Assembly: GCA_002315595.1 (NCBI GenBank)
Contig: DCHG01000001.1
Coordinates: 1-43,880, forward strand
Source of the DNA: Clostridiales bacterium UBA1758
GTDB lineage: Bacteria > Bacillota > Clostridia > Oscillospirales > UBA1758
Direction of reading: 5' to 3'
Length of the DNA: 43,880 nucleotides
Shown here: positions 1 through 8,108 of the stretch, piece by piece
Numbering within the stretch: the first letter of the stretch is position 1
How the letters are laid out: each line of letters begins with the position of its first letter
Notes under the pieces: model-generated
What the model saw: the letters and a program-made list of their open reading frames with translations, nothing else
Told to the model about the DNA's origin: nothing
The model's database searches: none
Made by a program: the position numbers and the translations under genes

Positions 1-69
1 TAGCTCAGTCGGTAGAGCATGCGGCTGTTAACCGCAGGGTCGTTGGTTCGAGCCCGACAGGGGGAGCCA
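1..69 (+). tRNA. tRNA-Asn (GTT), 5' truncated by window edge
   Basis: The D-arm (TAGCTCAGTCGGTAGAGCA), an anticodon loop reading CTGTTAA (GTT, Asn), the T-arm GGTTCGAGCC and an encoded 3' CCA at 67-69 are all visible. The first few acceptor-stem bases lie outside the window. A strong hairpin terminator follows at once, so this tRNA ends a transcription unit. Confidence 0.95.
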
Positions 70-70
70 T

Positions 71-105
71 TTGTCGCCGCCGCTATCGCGGCGGCGACAA
101 TTTTA
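71..105 (+). terminator. Rho-independent terminator after tRNA-Asn
   Basis: A perfect 13-bp GC-rich stem (71-83 with 88-100) closes a TATC loop and is followed by TTTTA. It starts 2 nt after the CCA end of tRNA-Asn and separates that gene from the next tRNA pair. Confidence 0.85.
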
Positions 106-127
106 ATTCTTGTATTTGTTTGGATAT

Positions 128-204
128 GGGCCTTTAGCTCAGTTGGTTAGAGCAACCGGCTCATAACCGGTCGGTCCCGGGTTCGAGTCCCTGAAGGCCC
201 ACCA
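128..204 (+). tRNA. tRNA with CAT anticodon (Met or Ile2)
   Basis: This is a complete 77-nt cloverleaf: acceptor GGGCCTT paired with AAGGCCC, D-arm AGCTCAGTTGGTTAGAGC, anticodon stem CCGGC/ACCGG with loop CTCATAA, T-arm GGTTCGAGTCC, and encoded ACCA. The CAT anticodon allows elongator tRNA-Met or the tRNA-Ile2 whose C34 is changed to lysidine by TilS. The acceptor stem resembles annotated Ile2/Met genes of Firmicutes and I cannot decide between them. Confidence 0.93.
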
Positions 205-213
205 TTTCTATAT

Positions 214-289
214 AGGGGCATAGCTCAGTTGGTAGAGCAGCGGTCTCCAAAACCGCGTGCCGAGGGTTCGAGTCCTTCTACCCCTGCCA
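214..289 (+). tRNA. tRNA-Trp (CCA)
   Basis: This is a complete 76-nt cloverleaf: acceptor AGGGGCA, D-arm TAGCTCAGTTGGTAGAGCA, anticodon loop CTCCAAA (CCA, Trp), T-arm GGTTCGAGTCC and encoded GCCA. It lies 9 nt after the CAT tRNA and is probably co-transcribed with it. Confidence 0.95.
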
Positions 290-290
290 A

Positions 291-335
291 AAATCGACAA
301 TTCTCGTAAGAGAGTTGTCGATTTTACTTTTAAAT
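291..335 (+). terminator. Terminator of the tRNA pair
   Basis: A 15-bp stem (AAATCGACAATTCTC with GAGAGTTGTCGATTT, one G-T pair) with a GTAA loop is followed by TACTTTT. It sits directly after tRNA-Trp. Confidence 0.8.
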
Positions 336-639
336 CCTTACTATTCAATCTTCATTAAAAAGAATTGTTGATGTTTGAAAGTAATAGTGAATTGTGAAGA
401 AGTATTGAGGCTTCTACGCCAATAAAAAGCCATTTTAAGCGATAATTACAGAAAAATCCGTCCTCGAAAGAGGACGGATTTTGTATTTATATACTTTAAA
501 CTGAATGTTCGAGAATGTGTAATTTTAGGTAATAGGTTATGGTTTTATTGATGAAATGATTTCTGATGTAAAGGTATAATACCGGGAGACAGAAAGTCAC
601 ATTGAGTGGTTTGAGTATCATTTGATGACCTCATTCGTC
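336..639. other. Gene-free stretch with one hairpin
   Basis: No ORF with a ribosome binding site and no RNA family that I recognise lies here. Apart from the hairpin at 453-487 the stretch is AT-rich and featureless. It leads into the repeat block at about 640. Confidence 0.5.
453..487 (+). terminator. Hairpin terminator, no clear upstream gene
   Basis: A perfect stem AAAATCCGTCCTC / GAGGACGGATTTT with a GAAA tetraloop is followed by GTATTTAT. No gene precedes it on either strand for more than 100 bp, so it may be a backup for the tRNA operon or mark a small unrecognised transcript. The A-tract and T-tract would let it work in both directions. Confidence 0.6.
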
Positions 640-689
640 ATTGCCATTTGCAATGATATTTAGCCCGGAGGGGGAAGGCAAAACGATTC

Positions 690-976
690 GATGTGGGTAT
701 CGTTATTGTACGGGATTGTTGGAAATTTGCACCGTACCCTTAGGGGTGACTTGTTTGTCGCCCTTTTTGAGGGAGAAGTACGTTATCAAGGGGGAACGGA
801 TTGCCACGTCGGGCATTCGCCCTCCTCGCAATGACGGTGTGATTGGTGCGGTGCGTCTTTCATACATCATACGTCAACGACTGCGCCGTTGACACCTTCC
901 CCTTAGACAAAGGGAAGGTTGATTGGGACGATCACAGATCGTCCCCTACGGGTGGTGCAAGATACGGCGCCGGGAC
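690..976. repeat. Intergenic direct repeat, unit A (~287 bp)
   Basis: The unit starts GATGTGGGTATC and ends CGCCGGGAC. A 93-bp block (764-856) recurs at 1053-1145 with a single visible mismatch, and a 91-bp block (872-962) recurs at 1162-1252 with a few. It contains three inverted repeats: GTCAACG...CGTTGAC, CCTTCCCCTT...AAGGGAAGG, and GGGACGAT-CACAG-ATCGTCCC (925-945). Short ORFs across it lack ribosome binding sites and resemble nothing, so I treat it as non-coding. It looks like a member of a dispersed intergenic repeat family of gut Clostridia; the family assignment is inference. Confidence 0.85.
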
Positions 977-1266
977 GATGTGGGTATCATTATTGTACGG
1001 GATTGTTGGAAATTTGCACGGTAACCTTAGGGGCGAACTGTGTGTCGCAAGATTTTTGAGGGAGAAGTACGTTATCAAGGGGGAACGGATTGCCACGTCG
1101 GGCATTCGCCCTCCTCGCAATGACAGTGTGATTGGTGCGGTGCGTTTATTATAACCTCATCCGTCAACGACTTCGTCGTTGACACCTTCCCCTTAGATAA
1201 AGGGAAGGTTGATTGGGACGATCACAGATCGTCCCCTACGGGTGGTGCAAGAAACAACGCCGGGAC
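977..1266. repeat. Intergenic direct repeat, unit B (~290 bp)
   Basis: This is the second head-to-tail copy of the unit at 690. Differences cluster in the stretches between the palindromes, for example the segment after TTTGCAC and the segment after GGTGCGGTGCG. The GGGACGAT...ATCGTCCC palindrome (1215-1235) is fully kept. A short degenerate start of a third unit (GATGTTGGCATTGTACCGTACG) follows at 1267. Confidence 0.85.
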
Positions 1267-1347
1267 GATGTTGGCATTGTACCGTACGAGTACATACCAA
1301 AATTACACATTTTACCATGATAAAATGAATAATATTTAATTTTCCTC

Positions 1348-1375
1348 TTGCAATTTGTGAACAATATGTTAAAAT
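1348..1375 (+). promoter_or_regulatory. Possible promoter of the surface-protein gene
   Basis: TTGCAA (1348-1353) and TAAAAT (1370-1375) are 16 bp apart in an AT-rich stretch. This would give an approximately 145-nt leader before the start codon at 1527. The leader is noticeably more GC-rich than its surroundings and holds CGCCGT...ACGGCG complementary segments. Confidence 0.35.
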
Positions 1376-1526
1376 AATATCATATCATGGAATTTCCATC
1401 GACAGCCATTGAGCCGGAAAACGCGACCGTGCTTCTTTCGCCGTAAGATACATTTGGCTTGCGCAGATCCGGGTGATGACGGCGTGCGTGGAACATCCTG
1501 ATAAATTTTGAAAACGGAGAGTTCTT

Positions 1527-2531
1527 ATGAAAAAGAAAGTTCTCAGCATCATCCTCATTTTCGCAATGGCTCTGTCGTTTGTACCCTCGTTCCGTATCGG
1601 TGCGAGTGCGGAAGCACCCACGCCCACCACGGTTACTTATCAGGGTTATGATGACGGTAGCAAAGAATTTATTGAAGTCACACTCAGTGGCGAAGGCGAG
1701 CAATCCTTTACAACGATTAGCGAGGGCAACTCAACTTCTCGTGTTAAATGGGCTGCCGGTACTTATGTTATCGGTGCGGATTACGACGAAGACGGCGATA
1801 TTGACGCTTATGACGCGACTCTCGCAAAAAATGACGGCCTTCTTCGTAACTTTAAATTCTCAAAAGGTATTGATTGCACCGGAGATGTTAACATCATCGT
1901 TGTTTATGGTTTTACATTGACCGCAACCGCGGCAAATAAAAGTGCGAAAGCCGGTATTTCTATCGCGGAGGGCTGTAAGTTAAAAATCTACTCGCAGGCC
2001 GATGGTAACGGTACGATTAGTGCAACCGGAAAAGCAGATGATAACGATGCCACTAAAGCCACCAAGAGTGGTGCCGGAATCGGTGGTAATGCGGGTGAGG
2101 CTTGCGGCGAAGTCGATATTTACGGTGGAAAAATTACCGCGAAGTGCGGTAAAAATGCGGCCGGAATCGGCGGTGGATATGTTAGTTCAAATATCAAATC
2201 GTGTACTGTCAAAATCTACGGCGGTGTTGTCACTGCGACAGGTGGCGAAAATGCAGCCGCAATCGGTGGCGCATATCAAGAATCCTGCCTTGTATCCCTC
2301 TGTGGTGGCGTGATTTACACAAATGGCGGTGAAGACAGTGTGTCGATCGGAGACGGAAAAAATGCCAGCGCTATCGGAGTGGTAAATGCTACCGATATGT
2401 ACGCCAAGGTGTCGGACACGGAGGGTAGTTTTACCCAAACAGGTGTTAAGGCAACGAAGGATGTCCTTACAAAGCGTTACGCCGTTCTTGCACCGAAATT
2501 TTCTATCTTGTTAGACGGAACAGACCTTTAA
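1527..2531 (+). CDS. Secreted surface protein with glycine-rich beta-helix repeats, N-terminal part, ended by in-frame TAA
   Basis: The product has a classic Sec signal peptide (MKKKVLSIILIFAMALSFVPS, cleavage probably after ASA near residue 28). Residues about 115-275 hold repeated GIGG/AAIGG turns with YGG-V/I-A strands, as in right-handed beta-helix surface proteins of gut Firmicutes. A good ribosome binding site (CGGAGAG) lies 7 nt upstream. The frame ends at TAA 2529-2531, but the same frame continues without another stop from 2532 to 4481, so this looks like the first third of one protein of about 980 residues. Function unknown; adhesion or glycan binding is a guess. Confidence 0.75.
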   Translation: MKKKVLSIILIFAMALSFVPSFRIGASAEAPTPTTVTYQGYDDGSKEFIEVTLSGEGEQSFTTISEGNSTSRVKWAAGTYVIGADYDEDGDIDAYDATLAKNDGLLRNFKFSKGIDCTGDVNIIVVYGFTLTATAANKSAKAGISIAEGCKLKIYSQADGNGTISATGKADDNDATKATKSGAGIGGNAGEACGEVDIYGGKITAKCGKNAAGIGGGYVSSNIKSCTVKIYGGVVTATGGENAAAIGGAYQESCLVSLCGGVIYTNGGEDSVSIGDGKNASAIGVVNATDMYAKVSDTEGSFTQTGVKATKDVLTKRYAVLAPKFSILLDGTDL

Positions 2532-2549
2532 TTCGGTTTCATTCAGGAT

Positions 2550-4481
2550 ATGATTCCCGCAATTATAGGTAATTATCAACATAATATTCAACTTTCAAGC
2601 GATATTACGATTGCGCTGGATTTCGACATTCCGGAAGGAAAAAACGTTGAATTCAAATTGAATGATTATGAAATTAAGAACCCGACATCCAAAAAATTCA
2701 CGGCGGCAAGCAGTGTGAAAATGACCATTGCCAGTGAAAAGGATATGATCACTGCCAATACTTTTTTGGGTTTCTGCAACAAAGAACAACCTTGTTCCGT
2801 TTGCTGGAAACTTAAAAAAGATATTGAACTTTCCAAGAATGTAAGCATTTCGTATCCCTATTACACCGATTTTACATTCGACGGTCAAAATTACACCATT
2901 ACGGCAAGCAACTCCGAAGAAGATGTTGCCGCAAAGGGACAGATTTTCGGTTTCGCTGTGGGCGGAAATGTTGAAAAAAATATCACATTAAAGAACCTTA
3001 ACCTCAAAATTAAAGACGGATTCGCCAACGGTGTGATTTTTAACAGAATCGGCACGGGAGCAGTAAACGCAGAACTTGATAACATTTCGGTCATCGCCGA
3101 TCGTACGAAAGCCCCGAAAAAAATCGATGATAAAACCGAACTTCTCGTCGATGGCGACGGAACACTGATTCAGAACAACAGTTGTGATATTACCGTCAAG
3201 AATAAACTTTCGCTTACCACGGATGCTTATAACTGGAACGGAATCGATGTGGACTCTTCAATTGCTCCCGCAGTTTTGACCTTCACCAAGGAAGGCGACG
3301 ACAAGGCGAGCGTTGAAATCGTCGACAACCGTTCCGACGCAAAAAAGGCGACCGAGCCTTTCATCGGTTTCGACGGCGAAGATGTGAATAAAGGAACGGT
3401 GAATAATGCCGAAGACGTCGGACTCAACTTCGTGGAATCCGGCGGTGAACGCTGGAAAGGCGGCTATGAATTCGGCACGCTGACCTGCATTTACAACGGT
3501 ACCGTCAAGGCGGGCGAGGATCAGTTGCTTGTTCTCGGCAACGCACTCGGAAAGACCTTTGACATCACCGGCAACACTGTCAGCGGTTTTGTTTTCGCTG
3601 ACAAGAACGGCAAGTATCTTGGTTTCAATAAAGGCGCGATTGTTGCCGAAAGCACCACCCCGTACACTTGGAAGTACGACGGTGGTCTGTATGCCGAAGT
3701 CAAGACCACCACGAGATCCGGCTCTCTGTTCTGGTCGAGAACGGTCACTGCGATCACCAAGTACTATCTTGCCGTTGATAATGGTGAACTTGTTTTGACT
3801 AACAACAAGACTACTGCCGCCGTTCGCGTGATCACCGAGCATACGCCGGAATACGTCAAGGTCGATGCCGATACGCATAAGATTGTCTGCAAGGTTTGCA
3901 ACGCGGTTCTTTGCACCGAAGAACACAAATACGATAACACCACACATCAGTGCAAGTGCGGCGCATACGATCCGAAGGCTTGCTGCATTAGCAACGTAAA
4001 CGTCACTTACAAGCGCGCCGTTTCTTACACCGGCTTCGGCTTCTGGAAGAGAGCGAGTTATTCGTATCAGTTCACGGTGAAGCCCGCGGCACAACTTGTC
4101 GGCGTCAAGACCGTTATGATTTCCGCCGACGGTGTTAACTGGAAGTACGGCACGACCTTCACCAGTTCGCTGATCCCGGCAACCCTTTACATCAAGGTCA
4201 TCGACACCAATAAGGTCGAAACCAAGTGGAAATGGGACGCAAAGACGAATAAAGTGACGAAGGACGAACTTTATGTCACGATTGGTGGCACACAGTATGC
4301 CTTTGAGGACGGTTGGACTTGGAATGATTTTGTCACGAATTATTCTTCCGTCGGGTTTGCTACGTCTGGTAATTATGTCCTGTTGAACAGTGAAGCCTTG
4401 AAAGAAATGGCATCTGCTGTTTTCCCGAAACCGACTGATACGATTGTTGCTTTCGTCGAATACAAACTGATGGCTGAATAA
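2550..4481 (+). CDS. C-terminal part of the same surface protein (interrupted gene)
   Basis: This continues the frame of 1527-2531 after TAA, with FGFIQD encoded between the stop and this ATG. It has no signal peptide, and only AGG lies 3 nt before ATG, so independent translation looks poor. Residues about 90-290 look like beta-helix or beta-sandwich strands. Around residues 445-480 is a Cys-rich segment (CKVC...C...CKCG...CC) like the small zinc- or disulfide-bound modules of clostridial surface proteins. A beta-rich, Ig-like segment follows (about 490-580). There is no LPXTG signal or membrane anchor. If the TAA is real and not read through, this part is a pseudogene fragment. Confidence 0.65.
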   Translation: MIPAIIGNYQHNIQLSSDITIALDFDIPEGKNVEFKLNDYEIKNPTSKKFTAASSVKMTIASEKDMITANTFLGFCNKEQPCSVCWKLKKDIELSKNVSISYPYYTDFTFDGQNYTITASNSEEDVAAKGQIFGFAVGGNVEKNITLKNLNLKIKDGFANGVIFNRIGTGAVNAELDNISVIADRTKAPKKIDDKTELLVDGDGTLIQNNSCDITVKNKLSLTTDAYNWNGIDVDSSIAPAVLTFTKEGDDKASVEIVDNRSDAKKATEPFIGFDGEDVNKGTVNNAEDVGLNFVESGGERWKGGYEFGTLTCIYNGTVKAGEDQLLVLGNALGKTFDITGNTVSGFVFADKNGKYLGFNKGAIVAESTTPYTWKYDGGLYAEVKTTTRSGSLFWSRTVTAITKYYLAVDNGELVLTNNKTTAAVRVITEHTPEYVKVDADTHKIVCKVCNAVLCTEEHKYDNTTHQCKCGAYDPKACCISNVNVTYKRAVSYTGFGFWKRASYSYQFTVKPAAQLVGVKTVMISADGVNWKYGTTFTSSLIPATLYIKVIDTNKVETKWKWDAKTNKVTKDELYVTIGGTQYAFEDGWTWNDFVTNYSSVGFATSGNYVLLNSEALKEMASAVFPKPTDTIVAFVEYKLMAE

Positions 4482-4502
4482 TTGAATTAGAATGGTTGAT
4501 TT

Positions 4503-4540
4503 CACCCCGCCTTGGGTAACCGAGGCGGGGTGAGGTTTTT
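4503..4540 (+). terminator. Terminator after surface-protein gene
   Basis: An 11-bp stem CACCCCGCCTT / GAGGCGGGGTG (one wobble) with an 8-nt loop is followed by AGGTTTTTG, 22 nt after the stop codon. Confidence 0.85.
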
Positions 4541-4663
4541 GTTAGGGGGTTAACAACCCGCTTGCCTTCTCATTTGGAAAAGGTGTTTGCGAAGCCGACG
4601 GATTAGGCGGATAAAACCAATATTCACGTATTATCTCCGTTCGAACATTTCCCGAAATCCGGG

Positions 4664-4692
4664 TTGTCATTCCGCATGAAATCGCGTATAAT
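4664..4692 (+). promoter_or_regulatory. Sigma-A promoter of yhaM
   Basis: TTGTCA (4664-4669), a 17-bp spacer and a perfect TATAAT (4687-4692). The start codon follows 28 nt later, with GGAGGA at 4711-4716. Confidence 0.75.
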
Positions 4693-4719
4693 ATAGATAA
4701 TAAAAATATCGGAGGAACC

Positions 4720-5667
4720 ATGAACATCAATAAAAATATTTGTGATATGCAGATCGGTGAGGAAATTGAGGGCTACTACATCCTGCGAGGTGTTATGCCG
4801 AAGATTGCAAGCAATGGCAAGCCCTTTCTCAATCTCTCGATCGCGGATAAAACGGGAACGCTTGACGCAAAGGTATGGGACTATTCAGGCCCTATCGGCG
4901 TTGCGGAGGAAGGCAAAGTCGCATGGTTACGTGGCAATCTTTCCGAATTTCGTGGTGCGGCTCAATTGACCATTGATCGAATTCGTACACTTGAATTAAA
5001 CGATCGCGTTGATGTGACAAGACTTGTCCCGGTTGCTCCGGTCGACCGAAATGAGATGTATGATGAGGTCCTAACGCTTCTCGATAGTATTGAAGATGAT
5101 GATTACCGACGCATTTCGAAAAAACTTCTTGAACGCCATGAGAAGGGCTTTCGCAATATTCCGGCGGCAAAAAGCGTCCACCACAGTTTTTTGTCTGGAC
5201 TTTTGATGCACACTGCCAATATGATGAAGGCGGCGAACTTTTATGCCGATCTGTACCCTAAAACGATTAATCGCAGTTTGCTTTTGGCGGGTACCTTTGC
5301 CCATGATCTTGAAAAGGAAACCGAATTCACCTTCTCGGAACTCGGTCTTGCCGTCGATTATTCGATGAAAGGACAACTCATCGGGCATCTTGTTATGGGT
5401 GCGCAAGAGATCGCCGAAGTCGCCCGAGAGGTCGGCATACCCGAAGAAAAAAGCGTCCTGCTTCAACATCTCGTGTTGAGCCACCACGGTCAGCCGGAAT
5501 ACGGCGCCGCCGTGACTCCGATCTGCGCCGAAAGCGAATTGCTTTCGTATATCGACCTGATCGACAGTCGCATGGAGATCTATGCGGAAAATTTAGAAAA
5601 CATGGAGCCGGGTGACTTTTCGGGACGCATTTTTGCCCTCGAAAAGAAGATTTATAAGCATAATTAA
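4720..5667 (+). CDS. yhaM: YhaM-family 3'-5' exoribonuclease
   Basis: This 315-residue protein has the YhaM architecture: an N-terminal OB-fold nucleic-acid-binding domain (about residues 12-95, KTGTLDAKVWDYSG) and a C-terminal HD phosphohydrolase-type domain. Metal-ligand motifs visible are VHHSFLSGLLMHT, AHDLEK and LSHHGQPEYG. The length matches the family (about 310-320). YhaM proteins are Mn-dependent exonucleases in RNA turnover of Gram-positive bacteria. GGAGGA lies 4 nt before ATG. The cysteine desulfurase begins 34 nt after its stop and probably shares its transcript. Confidence 0.9.
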   Translation: MNINKNICDMQIGEEIEGYYILRGVMPKIASNGKPFLNLSIADKTGTLDAKVWDYSGPIGVAEEGKVAWLRGNLSEFRGAAQLTIDRIRTLELNDRVDVTRLVPVAPVDRNEMYDEVLTLLDSIEDDDYRRISKKLLERHEKGFRNIPAAKSVHHSFLSGLLMHTANMMKAANFYADLYPKTINRSLLLAGTFAHDLEKETEFTFSELGLAVDYSMKGQLIGHLVMGAQEIAEVAREVGIPEEKSVLLQHLVLSHHGQPEYGAAVTPICAESELLSYIDLIDSRMEIYAENLENMEPGDFSGRIFALEKKIYKHN

Positions 5668-5701
5668 CGACTGCTTTCCTTCGACGGAAAGGGGGATCAA
5701 A

Positions 5702-6811
5702 ATGATCTACGCCGATCATGCCGCGACAACGAGTTTGGACACGGAGGCACTTCGGGCGATGTTGCCGTATTTGAAAGATTACTATGGCAATGCGTCGTCG
5801 CCGTACTCCTTTGGTCAGCGGTCGCGTACCGCGGTGGAAACCGCACGCAGTGTGATCGCCGAATGTATCAATGCCGATACGAACGAGATTATTTTCACCT
5901 CGGGAGGGACGGAAAGCGACAATTTGGCGATCAAAGGTCTGACATCCGATCATATAAATTGCGAAATCGTCGTTTCTTCGATCGAACATAAGGCGGTGAA
6001 AAACGCCGCTTTTTCCACAAAATCGACCGTTAAAACCGTTCCGGCGGATAGCATGGGCGTTGTTACGCCCGAAATCCTTTCTGAATTCATTACCGATCGA
6101 ACCCGTCTTGTCAGCATTATGGCGACGAACAATGAAATCGGCACGGTGGAGCCGATTGACGATCTTTCCGCCGTCGCGCACGCTGCGGGCACTTTGTTTC
6201 ATACCGACGCAGTTCAAATGGTTGGGCATCTGCCCGTCGATGTGAAAAAATGGGGCGTCGATTTGCTTTCAGCGTCCGCACATAAATTCGGTGGTCCGAA
6301 AGGTGTCGGATTTCTTTATTGCAAAAGCGGAACTCCGCTTCATTCGACCAATTTCGGCGGCTTTCAGGAGGGTGGACTTCGTGCGGGAACGGAAAATATC
6401 GCGGGTATCGTCGGAATGGCGGTCGCACTTCAAAATTCGATCAAACGGATGAATTCTGCAAAAAATCACCTTGAAGACCTTGAAAAAATAATCATTTCGC
6501 GCTTGATCGACGAAAATGTCGGATTTTGTCGCAATGGCGGCGGACTGCCGGGGCTTATGAGCCTTTCGTTTTACAAAATGGATGGCGAAGCAATCCTACA
6601 TCGACTTGATCTAATGGATATTTGTATTTCCACGGGCGCGGCTTGTGATGGCAAAACGACCGAAATTTCGCCCGTTTTGCGGGCCATCGGTCTTGATCCG
6701 GACTACGCAATGGGTACGATCCGTATTTCTTTCGGTTATGAGAATAGCGTCAAGGATGCCGAAATCATTGCCAAAGCGATCATCAGTCTTTGGAAGGAAG
6801 CAAATAGGTGA
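5702..6811 (+). CDS. Cysteine desulfurase, NifS/IscS family (class V aminotransferase fold)
   Basis: This PLP enzyme takes sulfur from cysteine to form a persulfide for Fe-S clusters or thio-modification. Visible motifs are YADHAATT at the N-terminus, the substrate/PLP region TSGGTESDNLAIKG, the PLP-binding lysine in SASAHKFGGPKG, RAGTENI, and the catalytic cysteine in STGAACDGKTTEISP. At 369 residues it is a normal length. I start at ATG 5702 because AAAGGGGG lies 8 nt upstream; the longer in-frame ORF to 5612 would overlap yhaM by 56 nt. No IscU-type scaffold gene is adjacent, so the sulfur acceptor is unknown. Confidence 0.9.
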   Translation: MIYADHAATTSLDTEALRAMLPYLKDYYGNASSPYSFGQRSRTAVETARSVIAECINADTNEIIFTSGGTESDNLAIKGLTSDHINCEIVVSSIEHKAVKNAAFSTKSTVKTVPADSMGVVTPEILSEFITDRTRLVSIMATNNEIGTVEPIDDLSAVAHAAGTLFHTDAVQMVGHLPVDVKKWGVDLLSASAHKFGGPKGVGFLYCKSGTPLHSTNFGGFQEGGLRAGTENIAGIVGMAVALQNSIKRMNSAKNHLEDLEKIIISRLIDENVGFCRNGGGLPGLMSLSFYKMDGEAILHRLDLMDICISTGAACDGKTTEISPVLRAIGLDPDYAMGTIRISFGYENSVKDAEIIAKAIISLWKEANR

Positions 6812-6917
6812 CAAAATGACATGGAATAGTTCCTTTTTTCAATTCGTTTCGACGTTAAAAGGTGCTATTCTTGTTATAAGGAAGTAATTTTCCGAAACAT
6901 GAAATGGAGGAAACAAT

Positions 6918-8108
6918 ATGCATAAGTATTTGCCGCCGCTTGGCTGGAACACATGGAATACCTTTGGTGCAAAGATCAATGAGGCGCTGATCCTCGAAAG
7001 TGCTGATGCAATGGTCGAAACGGGATTGCTTGACGCAGGATACGAATACATCGTTATCGACGATATCTGGTCGTTGAAGGAAAGAGACGAAAACGGTCGT
7101 ATCGTCCCGGATCCCGAAAAATTCCCGCACGGGATGAAATATGTCGCCGATTATGTCCATTCCAAGGGGTTGAAATTCGGTATGTATTCCTGCGCCGGCT
7201 ATAAGACCTGCGCCGGTTATCCTGCGAGTTATGATTATGAATGGATCGACGCAAAGACCTTTGCTGAATGGGGCGTTGACTTCCTCAAATACGATTTCTG
7301 CTATCATCCGTCCAATTATCGCCCCGACCTTTTGTATAAGCGTATGGGTATTGCACTTGCCAACTGCGGACGCGACATTTTGTTCAGCGCCTGCTCTTGG
7401 GGCGCCGAACATACCCGTCAGTGGATCAAAGAAACGGGTGCGACGATGTGGCGTTCCACGGGCGATGTGAACGACAGCTGGCCGTCGATCAAGGCACTCT
7501 CGCAGTCGCAGTTGCAGTTCCAGGAATACAACGGACTCGGTTGCTTCAATGATATGGATATGCTTGTCGTCGGTATGCACGGTAAGGGGAATGTTGCCGT
7601 TACGGGTTGCACATTTGAAGAATACAAGACGCATTTTTCACTTTGGGCGTTGCTGAACAGTCCGTTGATGATCGGCTGCGACATTCGCAATATGGACGAT
7701 GACACCAAAAAGATTTTGATGAATAAGGATGTTTTGGCGATCAATCAGGATCCTGCCGGACGCGAACCGTTCTTTATCAACAACGAAGTGCAGTATATCA
7801 ACGAAAACCGTGGTTCCGACGATCCGTTCTATAAGAATTATCAACTCGATTATCCGATGATCGCCAAATACCTCGATAACGGCGATATCGCTATTGGCGT
7901 GTTCAATTTCACGGATGATACCGTTTCCAACTGGTTGTCACATTTCCCGATCGAACAACTTGGTCTGCCGATCCATTCGGGCAAGAAACTCGAACTCACC
8001 GATCTTTGGACGGGTGAAAAGATCGTTTCGAGCAATGGTATGGTGCATTTTATGGAAGGATTTGAGCCGCACACCTGCAAACTCTTCCGAGCCAAGGTCA
8101 TCGACTGA
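6918..8108 (+). CDS. GH27 alpha-galactosidase (cytoplasmic)
   Basis: This 396-residue retaining glycosidase shows GH27 landmarks: PPLGWNTWNTF at residues 6-16, YIVIDDIW (44-51), the nucleophile Asp126 in FLKYDFCYH, and the acid/base region CFNDMDMLVVGM (209-220). It should release alpha-linked galactose (or GalNAc, which some family members prefer) from oligosaccharides. There is no signal peptide, so it acts inside the cell. The C-terminal ~110 residues look like the usual antiparallel beta domain. GGAGG lies 6 nt before ATG. No convincing promoter is visible in the 106-bp gap; GTTATAAG near 6873 is a weak -10 candidate. Its TGA overlaps the next start codon (TGATG). Confidence 0.92.
   Translation: MHKYLPPLGWNTWNTFGAKINEALILESADAMVETGLLDAGYEYIVIDDIWSLKERDENGRIVPDPEKFPHGMKYVADYVHSKGLKFGMYSCAGYKTCAGYPASYDYEWIDAKTFAEWGVDFLKYDFCYHPSNYRPDLLYKRMGIALANCGRDILFSACSWGAEHTRQWIKETGATMWRSTGDVNDSWPSIKALSQSQLQFQEYNGLGCFNDMDMLVVGMHGKGNVAVTGCTFEEYKTHFSLWALLNSPLMIGCDIRNMDDDTKKILMNKDVLAINQDPAGREPFFINNEVQYINENRGSDDPFYKNYQLDYPMIAKYLDNGDIAIGVFNFTDDTVSNWLSHFPIEQLGLPIHSGKKLELTDLWTGEKIVSSNGMVHFMEGFEPHTCKLFRAKVID

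Noticed and set aside
641..1154. Overlapping plus-strand ORFs of 83 and 103 codons and a minus-strand ORF of 62 codons in the repeat block
   Set aside because: They follow repeat-unit boundaries, lack ribosome binding sites, and their translations simply mirror the duplicated DNA.
3258..4505. Minus-strand ORF of 415 codons opposite the surface-protein gene
   Set aside because: It is antisense to a clear coding frame with recognisable protein features, starts without a ribosome binding site and runs through the terminator hairpin; it is a codon-usage shadow.
5612..5701. Longer N-terminus for the cysteine desulfurase
   Set aside because: It would overlap yhaM, and a strong ribosome binding site precedes ATG 5702, where the conserved YADHAATT start begins.
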